This document shows positions 1-4,944 of a stretch of DNA of 6,504 bases, piece by piece. Under the pieces are notes generated by a model. It saw nothing but the letters and a program-made list of their open reading frames with translations. It was not told the DNA's origin and made no database searches. A program made the translations under genes and the position numbers. Positions within the stretch are counted from its first letter, which is position 1. Every line of letters begins with the position of its first letter. Source of the DNA: DAOUTW01 sp964523575 (GTDB lineage Bacteria > Zixibacteria > MSB-5A5 > GN15 > JAAZOE01); the NCBI GenBank assembly GCA_964523575.1, contig CAZGAV010000118.1, forward strand, positions 1 to 6,504, given 5' to 3'.

Positions 1-372
1 ATCGGTTATTGCTTCGGCGGCGGGACGGCGCTGGAGTTGGCCCGCTCCGGAGCTAATATCGCCGGGGTCGTAAGCTTCCACGGTAATCTCGATACACCCG
101 ACCCGGCCGACGCCAAAAATATACGCTGTAAAATCCTCGTCTGCCACGGAGCAGATGATCCCCATGTTCCCTTCGATCAGGTCAAGGCGTTCTTCGATGA
201 AATGCGGGCCGCGAATGTGGATTTTCAGTTTATCGCCTACTCGGGCGCGGTGCATTCTTTTACCAACCCCGCCTCGGGCGATGATCCTTCGAAAGGCGTG
301 GCCTATAACGCTACCGCCGACAGGCGCTCGTGGGAACATATGAAAATGTTCTTCGACGAATTGTTTCAGTAA
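1..372 (+). CDS. Dienelactone hydrolase family protein, 3' part (5' end outside window)
   Basis: This is the C-terminal 123 codons of an alpha/beta-hydrolase, open from the first base of the window. It begins inside the nucleophile elbow: IGYCFGG places the presumed catalytic Cys at bases 10-12. The other triad members follow at expected spacing: Asp in HGADDPHVP (about 157-159) and His in GAVHSFTNP (253-255). A Cys-Asp-His triad with a GYCFGG elbow is typical of the dienelactone hydrolase family, whose known members hydrolyse cyclic esters. Many homologues are general carboxylesterases, so the substrate is unknown. The in-frame TTG at 37 is not the start, because homology continues upstream of it to the window edge. 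No transmembrane segment is visible in this part. The gene ends in TAA and is followed by an intrinsic terminator, so it looks functionally separate from the downstream two-component operon. Family assignment is secure; specific function is not. Confidence 0.9.
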   Translation: MGYCFGGGTALELARSGANIAGVVSFHGNLDTPDPADAKNIRCKILVCHGADDPHVPFDQVKAFFDEMRAANVDFQFIAYSGAVHSFTNPASGDDPSKGVAYNATADRRSWEHMKMFFDELFQ

Positions 373-408
373 TGGATCGAAATCCAGACTGCTGATCGGC
401 GTCAGCCA

Positions 409-437
409 AAAAGCCCCGGCATAACCGGGGTTTTCGG
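409..437 (+). terminator. Intrinsic (Rho-independent) terminator of the hydrolase gene
   Basis: A perfect 6-bp stem CCCCGG (414-419) / CCGGGG (425-430) closes a 5-base loop and is followed by TTTT (431-434). An A-run (408-412) lies on the 5' side, so the stem could extend by A-T pairs past a bulged G, and the structure could also stop transcription on the opposite strand. It lies about 40 bases after the hydrolase stop codon. Confidence 0.85.
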
Positions 438-441
438 CTAT

Positions 442-498
442 TGGATGATTGCGAAATACGGATTATTCCCCAATTCAATAGACAAATGGGATCATCCA
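442..498. repeat. Inverted repeat in the kinase upstream region
   Basis: TGGATGAT (442-449) is the exact reverse complement of ATCATCCA (491-498), separated by 41 bases. It starts only a few bases after the terminator. It could form a long-looped hairpin or, more plausibly, two half sites for a DNA-binding protein. The right arm overlaps the tighter dyad at 484-501. No known binding consensus is recognised. Confidence 0.4.
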
Positions 499-501
499 TT
501 T
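484..501. promoter_or_regulatory. Operator-like dyad AAATGG-N6-CCATTT
   Basis: Two perfect 6-base arms, AAATGG (484-489) and CCATTT (496-501), flank the core GATCAT. The 18-bp symmetric site is centred about 90 bases upstream of the -35 element of the kinase promoter. Size and symmetry suit a dimeric HTH protein, possibly the co-encoded NtrC-like regulator, but this is inference from symmetry alone. Confidence 0.3.
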
Positions 502-580
502 TGAACGGCGGGCATGTTCGGCATAGTCGATCTTGGCTCTTGCCCTCTTCGTACAACCCCCCTGATCCCTTACACTTCGC

Positions 581-609
581 TTGACTTTACCGCCCGGCTC
601 TGGTACATT
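581..609 (+). promoter_or_regulatory. Sigma-70-type promoter of the kinase/regulator operon
   Basis: TTGACT (581-586) matches the -35 consensus at 5 of 6 positions. TACATT (604-609) matches the -10 consensus at 4 of 6, and the spacer is the ideal 17 bases. Transcription would start near 616-617. That is one or two bases before the ATG at 618, which bears on which start codon is used. The -10 segment also overlaps a weak sigma-54-like pattern (TGG at 601-603, GC at 614-615). Confidence 0.65.
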
Positions 610-617
610 AAAAGCAG

Positions 618-2372
618 ATGCAATTTAAGGCTTTGAACGGCGCTGATACCATGTCCGATCCCGATCTCAAATCACAGGTCACGACCTCCCGGGAATGTGC
701 TCGGCAGATTCTGGAGTTGGCCAACAGCGGCCTGACCCGGGCATCTTTTTTGAAAACATCCATCCGACGCATTGCCGAGGCTTTCGATTGTGACGCCGTC
801 CGAGTCGTCCTGCGCGACCGCGGCCGCCGTTTTTGTGTCGACTATGACCGCGCCCTCCATGACAAAGCCGTCCTCGACGTCGCCAGCGAGAGCGCCCTGC
901 CCGAAACCCCGCCGATCTGGACAACCGGATCCAGTCAGGATCTCGAGGAAGTCTGCCGCAAACTGGTAAATTCCCGCTTCGACCCGTCATTGCCCTGGTT
1001 TACCGACTCCGGCGATCTCTGTATTGAAGATTCCGCAAATTTTCCCGATTGGAATCGGTGGCTGGATGGGAATGTAACCGGCCCCGGCCTGCACCTGTCA
1101 AAAGACTGCCGCTCGCTTCTTATCATCCCCCTCGACGGCACCCGGAAACGCCTGGGCTTGATTCAGTTGGAATCGAAACGCGCCGGTTTCTTCGAAGGCC
1201 GGCATGCCGAAAAATTCGACCGCATCGCCCAGACTTTCGGTTTTGCCGTCGATCTCCGCAACGTTCAGGTGGCCTTGCGGGAGCGGGTCAAGGAACTGAC
1301 CTGCCTTTACAGTATCGCTCGTCTGGTAGTCAGGTCCGATCTGTCGCTGGACGAGGTTCTCCAGAGTGCGGCTGAGATTCTACCCCCGGGCTGGTTGTAC
1401 CCCGACATCGCCGCCGCCAGAATCGTTCTGGGAAATCGCGTCTATGCCACCGTTGGGGCCGACCGCATGGTCCAGAGTATGAGCGCCGATTTATATGTCG
1501 AGAACAAACAGTGCGGCCTGGTGGAGGTCGGCTATACCGAGGAGAAACCGCCGATTGACGAAGGGCCCTTTCTCCTCGAGGAACGGGAATTGATCGACAC
1601 TATCGCCCGGGAACTGGCCTTTGTCATCGAACAGAAATCCCACGCCGACGAAAAAGAACAGCTGCAGGCTCAGCTCCGCCATGCCGACCGCCTGGCCACC
1701 ATCGGACAACTGGCCGCTGGTGTGGCTCATGAATTGAATGAACCTCTGGCGACCATCATGGGTTTCGCCCAACTGGCCGCAAAACAGGCCGGCATCCCCG
1801 ATAATGCCGCCCGGGACATGAATAAAATCGTAACCGCCGCCCTCCATGCTCGCGGTATCATCAAGGAACTGCTGGTCTTCGCAAGGGAAGCAAGGCCGAT
1901 AAAAGTTATGTTCAATTTGAACGATCTCATCCGGGACGGCCTGTTCTTCCTCGAAGCCCGGTTCGTCAAGGCTGGAATAAGCCTCCTGTGTGAGCTGGAT
2001 GAGAACCTCCCGGATATGCGCGCCGACCGTTCCCAGATGCTTCAGGTGCTCACCAATCTGATCGTCAATTCGGTGCAGGCGATGCCGAACGGCGGCCGGC
2101 TGACGATTAAGACGGCTCAGCACGAAAATCATGTACAACTTGTCATCATCGACACCGGTTGTGGCATGGACGAAAATACCGTCAAAAATATCTTTCATCC
2201 TTTCTTTTCCACCAAGGATGTCGACGCTGGCACCGGCCTCGGTTTATCGGTCGTCCACGGTATTGTCGCCTCTCATCAGGGGCGTATCGAGGTCGAAAGC
2301 CGGCCCGGAAGGGGTACCCGGTTCTGCCTGACCTTGCCGCTGAATACGGCCGAAAGCACTTCGGAGAGTTGA
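618..2372 (+). CDS. Soluble GAF-domain sensor histidine kinase
   Basis: This 584-residue protein is a cytosolic sensor kinase: no hydrophobic stretch is long enough for a membrane span. Residues about 40-215 look like a divergent GAF domain containing six cysteines (C27, C58, C73, C113, C135, C164, the first just ahead of it). Residues about 221-340 form a second GAF-like region of the type seen in other bacterial sensor kinases (LYSIARLVV, then LPPGWLYPDI, then DEGPFLLEEREL). A short charged coiled-coil-like linker leads to the HisKA domain, with the phospho-accepting H371 in GVAHELNEP. The HATPase domain is complete: N-box N480/N484, G1 box D512-T-G-C-G-M, G2 box G538-T-G-L-G-L. It should autophosphorylate and pass the phosphate to the regulator encoded 4 bases downstream. 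The start is uncertain: the ATG at 618 would be almost leaderless from the predicted promoter, and the in-frame ATG at 651 (MSDPDLK) would give a 573-residue protein with a normal leader. Neither has a convincing Shine-Dalgarno. The ligand is unknown. Confidence 0.93.
   Translation: MQFKALNGADTMSDPDLKSQVTTSRECARQILELANSGLTRASFLKTSIRRIAEAFDCDAVRVVLRDRGRRFCVDYDRALHDKAVLDVASESALPETPPIWTTGSSQDLEEVCRKLVNSRFDPSLPWFTDSGDLCIEDSANFPDWNRWLDGNVTGPGLHLSKDCRSLLIIPLDGTRKRLGLIQLESKRAGFFEGRHAEKFDRIAQTFGFAVDLRNVQVALRERVKELTCLYSIARLVVRSDLSLDEVLQSAAEILPPGWLYPDIAAARIVLGNRVYATVGADRMVQSMSADLYVENKQCGLVEVGYTEEKPPIDEGPFLLEERELIDTIARELAFVIEQKSHADEKEQLQAQLRHADRLATIGQLAAGVAHELNEPLATIMGFAQLAAKQAGIPDNAARDMNKIVTAALHARGIIKELLVFAREARPIKVMFNLNDLIRDGLFFLEARFVKAGISLLCELDENLPDMRADRSQMLQVLTNLIVNSVQAMPNGGRLTIKTAQHENHVQLVIIDTGCGMDENTVKNIFHPFFSTKDVDAGTGLGLSVVHGIVASHQGRIEVESRPGRGTRFCLTLPLNTAESTSES
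2363..2368 (+). promoter_or_regulatory. Ribosome binding site deciding the TTG start of the regulator
   Basis: GGAGAG lies inside the last codons of the kinase gene, 8 bases before the TTG at 2377. It supports the TTG as the true start, because no ATG in this frame precedes the conserved receiver sequence KHILVVDDA. The placement implies translational coupling with the kinase. Confidence 0.7.
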
Positions 2373-2376
2373 TCGA

Positions 2377-3729
2377 TTGATAAAAGAAGACGACAGGAAA
2401 CATATTCTGGTGGTCGATGACGCCCCCGACACGCTGGAAGTCATCGAAAGAAACCTGACCGCCAACGGGTATGCCGTCGTCACCGCGCGGTCGGTCGGTG
2501 AGGCGACCCGCGTTCTTGAAAATATACCGGTCGATCTGGTCATCACCGACTATAAAATGCCGCAGGTCGATGGGCTGGATCTCGTTCAGCATGTCCGCGA
2601 CCGTTTCAAGGATGTGGAAGTGATCATGATAACCGGCTACCCGTCCATCGGGGGCGCCGTCAAGGCGGTCCGGCTGGGAGCCTTTGATTATATCCAAAAG
2701 CCCTTTACCGACGATGAACTCCTCGGCGTTGTGGAGCGGGCCTTCGACCGGCTTTCGGAACGACTGGGTTCCATTCCGATGTCGGCCATTGAGGCGGATG
2801 GGGCCTATGGCCTGCTGGGAAATTCCGATGCCATGCAACAAGTGTATGCCGCTATCGAAAAAGCCGCCTCAACGATGGCCAGCGTGGTCATCTCAGGAGA
2901 AAGCGGCACCGGCAAGGAATTGGTCGCGCGTGCCATCCATTATCACAGCCCGCGCGCGTCATACCCGTTCATCCCGGTAAATTGCGGAGGAATTCCGGAG
3001 GGTCTCCTGGAGAGTGAACTTTTCGGGCACGTCAGGGGAGCTTTCACCGGGGCTGTCAAAACCCGCCCCGGCTTTTTTCAGGCGGCCGACGGCGGCACCC
3101 TTTTCCTGGATGAAATCAGCGAAACCAGCCCCGGCATGCAGGTGAAGCTGTTGCGAGTCCTCCAGGATCGGGAAATTTCCATGGTGGGCGACAGCCGATC
3201 GCAACAGGTTGACGTTCGCATCCTGGCAGCGACCAATAAAAATCTGGAAGAGCAGGTGCGGAAGGATCGTTTTCGCGAGGATTTGTATTTCCGCCTGAGC
3301 GTGATTACCATCGATGTTCCGCCCCTGAGAAGCCGCAATGGCGACATCATGTTGCTGGCCAATTCCTTCGCCCTGAAATATGCCTCCGATCAAGACCGCC
3401 CGGCGATGCGGTTCTCTGAAAACGCCGCCCGATTGCTCAAGGGCTACTCCTGGCCCGGCAATGTCCGGGAACTGGAAAACGTCGTCCAACGCCTGACTAT
3501 CATGAGCGATTCTGAGGTCATTGACGCTCCCGACCTGCCGCCGCTCATGAAAGATGCCTTGCCCCAGACTTTCGGTTTGAATCGCACGCTCCTCGAAGTC
3601 GAAATAGAACATATTCGCAATGTCCTGGCCAGTGTCGGCGGCAATAAAAGCCAGGCGGCCCAGATTCTGGGTATCGATCGAAAGACTCTTCGAGAAAAAC
3701 TCAGAATATCCCAAGTCGATAAAAACTGA
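2377..3729 (+). CDS. NtrC-family sigma-54-dependent response regulator
   Basis: This 450-residue protein has the complete three-domain layout of an NtrC-type activator. The receiver domain (about 8-122) has the acidic pair D14/D15, phospho-acceptor D58 in ITDYKMP, T86 and K108 (QKPF). The AAA+ sigma-54 interaction domain (about 145-385) has Walker A GESGTGKE (174-181), an intact GAFTGA loop (221-226) that contacts sigma-54, Walker B TLFLDE (241-246), and the arginine-finger region with R300 and R306. A Fis-type helix-turn-helix closes the protein (about 412-445, SQAAQILGIDRKTLREKL). Every key residue is present, so phosphorylation-controlled ATPase activity and transcription activation from enhancer sites are expected. 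It starts at TTG with a good ribosome site and lies 4 bases after the kinase gene, so the two are very probably a cognate pair. The likely target is the sigma-54 promoter about 205 bases downstream of its stop, which drives the NuoE/NuoF-like genes. Confidence 0.95.
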   Translation: MIKEDDRKHILVVDDAPDTLEVIERNLTANGYAVVTARSVGEATRVLENIPVDLVITDYKMPQVDGLDLVQHVRDRFKDVEVIMITGYPSIGGAVKAVRLGAFDYIQKPFTDDELLGVVERAFDRLSERLGSIPMSAIEADGAYGLLGNSDAMQQVYAAIEKAASTMASVVISGESGTGKELVARAIHYHSPRASYPFIPVNCGGIPEGLLESELFGHVRGAFTGAVKTRPGFFQAADGGTLFLDEISETSPGMQVKLLRVLQDREISMVGDSRSQQVDVRILAATNKNLEEQVRKDRFREDLYFRLSVITIDVPPLRSRNGDIMLLANSFALKYASDQDRPAMRFSENAARLLKGYSWPGNVRELENVVQRLTIMSDSEVIDAPDLPPLMKDALPQTFGLNRTLLEVEIEHIRNVLASVGGNKSQAAQILGIDRKTLREKLRISQVDKN

Positions 3730-3805
3730 ACCCTATCGGGGAATTTCTCTCCGGTGATTCATTTTTCCCCAACACTTTTCTATGATTGGTCGTTTTTTCG
3801 GGGAC

Positions 3806-3837
3806 GGATGTGAATGCACCTTTCCTGTTCGACATCC
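3806..3837. repeat. Imperfect inverted repeat, candidate enhancer site
   Basis: GGATGTGAA (3806-3814) pairs with TTCGACATCC (3828-3837) apart from one bulged base, across 13 bases. Its centre lies about 140 bases upstream of the start expected from the sigma-54 promoter at 3934-3949. That is within the usual range of upstream sites for NtrC-type activators. It could instead be a weak hairpin. No family consensus is recognised. Confidence 0.35.
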
Positions 3838-3849
3838 TTCGCCTCACGC

Positions 3850-3861
3850 AATCATTTGATT
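3850..3861. promoter_or_regulatory. Short palindrome AATCA-TT-TGATT, candidate activator site
   Basis: Five-base arms are perfectly symmetric around TT, centred about 105 bases upstream of the predicted sigma-54 start. Position suits an enhancer-binding regulator, but a 5-bp arm in a locally AT-rich stretch can occur by chance. Confidence 0.25.
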
Positions 3862-3933
3862 CCTAATAAGTTAATTTGTCCTCGCAGGCCCCGATGCGAC
3901 CAGTATCGGCCGCCTGTTGATTCGGAAGCCGCA

Positions 3934-3949
3934 TGGCACACCGCTTGCT
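3934..3949 (+). promoter_or_regulatory. Sigma-54 (-24/-12) promoter of the NuoE/NuoF-like operon
   Basis: TGGCACA-CCGC-TTGCT matches the sigma-54 consensus TGGCACG-N4-TTGCW at all positions but one (A for G after TGGCAC). The invariant GG (3935-3936) and GC (3947-3948) are exactly 10 bases apart. Transcription would begin near 3960, about 98 bases before the ATG at 4058. It lies immediately downstream of a gene for a sigma-54 activator with an intact GAFTGA motif, which strongly supports it. The 328-base gap 3730-4057 otherwise holds only the candidate activator sites listed here and a possible short leader ORF. Confidence 0.8.
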
Positions 3950-4045
3950 TGGGGAGGCAGGCATACATATGATTGACCGTCGATTCCAGCAGGAGCTCTC
4001 GAATCCCGGAATCCCCAATCCATCGACAGCTCGTGCGGCAAACGT

Positions 4046-4051
4046 GGAAGG
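4046..4051 (+). promoter_or_regulatory. Ribosome binding site of the NuoE-like gene
   Basis: GGAAGG lies 6 bases before the ATG at 4058 and fixes that codon as the start. Confidence 0.75.
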
Positions 4052-4057
4052 ATTGTT

Positions 4058-4909
4058 ATGATTTCAGAAAGCTTAACCGGCATCCTGGAAAAGTATCGAA
4101 ATGATCATGGCGGGCTGATCTCAATTCTCGAAGAAATCCAGTCGATTTACAGCTACCTGCCGAAGGAGGCTTTGGAAGAAGTTTCCCGTGCGACCGGACG
4201 CTCACTGGTCGATATCTACGGGGTAGCGACGTTTTACAGCGCCTTCAGCCTCGAACCGCGCGGCAAGCATCTTGTTTCGGCCTGCCTCGGCACCGCCTGT
4301 CATGTCAGGGGCGGCCCGGCCGTGGTCGAGGAACTTGAACGGCAACTGGGCATTAAGGCGGGCGAAACCACTCCCGACCGGGAATTCTCGCTGGAAACCG
4401 TAAACTGCCTCGGCGCCTGCGCCATCGGCCCGGTGGTGGTCGTCGACGGGCATTATTTCCCCAGTGTGAGGCGTTCGCAGGTCAAAGATATCCTGAACCG
4501 CGCCCGCACCGGAATCGACCATATCGAAGTCGAAACCGACCAGCGGGTATTTCCCGTCGAGGTCAGCTGTTCACGCTGCAATCACAGCCTGATGGACGCT
4601 GACTTCACTGTCGACGGCCGTCCCGGAATTCGGATCACGATTTCATTCGGCAATAAACACGGATGGCTGGTGCTATCCAGCCTGTACGGAAGTTACAAAG
4701 TCGAGTGCCTGCACGAAATTCCCGAAGATACCGTTGTCAATATCTTCTGTCCCTACTGTCATTCGCAGTTGATCGGTGGCACGAATTGCGCCGAATGCGG
4801 GGCCCCCATGGTCCCGATGATTGTCAAAGGCGGTGGCGTGGTCCAGATCTGTTCCCGGAAGGGATGCAAAGGTCACATGCTCGATCTGGGTGGGGCCGCA
4901 ATTGAATGA
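4058..4909 (+). CDS. NuoE/HydC/HndA-like [2Fe-2S] subunit with cysteine-rich C-terminal extension
   Basis: Residues 1 to about 155 are a thioredoxin-fold [2Fe-2S] protein of the NuoE family (helical start, then the IYGVATFYSAF signature at 53-63). Ligands C76, C81, C117 and C121 give the exact C-x4-C-x35-C-x3-C spacing of the family. In HydABC/Hnd-type complexes this small subunit passes electrons to or from the NuoF-like flavoprotein, encoded here 35 bases downstream. Family members usually end near 150-170 residues. This one continues to 283 with a segment holding nine more cysteines: C171-x2-C174, C217, C231-x2-C234, C244-x2-C247, C265, C270. The CxxC pairs look like zinc ribbons or further metal sites, separated by a predicted beta-rich stretch (about 180-215). 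I cannot assign this extension to a named domain. The first gene of the sigma-54-driven operon, it most likely belongs to an NAD-linked hydrogenase, formate dehydrogenase or bifurcating enzyme rather than respiratory complex I. The partner subunit is outside the window. Confidence 0.9.
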   Translation: MISESLTGILEKYRNDHGGLISILEEIQSIYSYLPKEALEEVSRATGRSLVDIYGVATFYSAFSLEPRGKHLVSACLGTACHVRGGPAVVEELERQLGIKAGETTPDREFSLETVNCLGACAIGPVVVVDGHYFPSVRRSQVKDILNRARTGIDHIEVETDQRVFPVEVSCSRCNHSLMDADFTVDGRPGIRITISFGNKHGWLVLSSLYGSYKVECLHEIPEDTVVNIFCPYCHSQLIGGTNCAECGAPMVPMIVKGGGVVQICSRKGCKGHMLDLGGAAIE

Positions 4910-4930
4910 ATCCTGACCCGTTCAACCAAT

Positions 4931-4936
4931 GAAGGA
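4931..4936 (+). promoter_or_regulatory. Ribosome binding site of the NuoF-like gene
   Basis: GAAGGA lies 8 bases before the ATG at 4945. An earlier ATG at 4929 is in another frame and overlaps the site, so 4945 is the start. Confidence 0.65.
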
Positions 4937-4944
4937 ATTGTCTC

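Noticed and set aside
311..556. 81-codon open frame on the - strand across the hydrolase 3' end and spacer
   Set aside because: It crosses the intrinsic terminator and overlaps the end of the hydrolase gene. It has no homology that I recognise and no promoter facing it.
1491..2198. 235-codon open frame on the - strand
   Set aside because: It is antisense to the conserved kinase core (HisKA and HATPase motifs) and has no recognisable domain or ribosome site.
2182..2841. 219-codon open frame on the - strand
   Set aside because: It spans the kinase/regulator junction opposite conserved motifs of both proteins and has no independent support.
2959..3714. 251-codon open frame on the - strand
   Set aside because: It is the antisense shadow of the AAA+ domain of the regulator.
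3738..3770. GGGGAA ... TTCCCC hairpin after the regulator gene as a terminator
   Set aside because: The 6-bp stem encloses a loop of about 21 bases and is not followed by a T-run, so it is too weak to call. Some read-through from the regulator operon into the next genes remains possible.
3871..4083. 70-codon open frame on the - strand in the regulatory gap
   Set aside because: It overlaps the sigma-54 promoter and the start of the NuoE-like gene, with no recognisable protein features.
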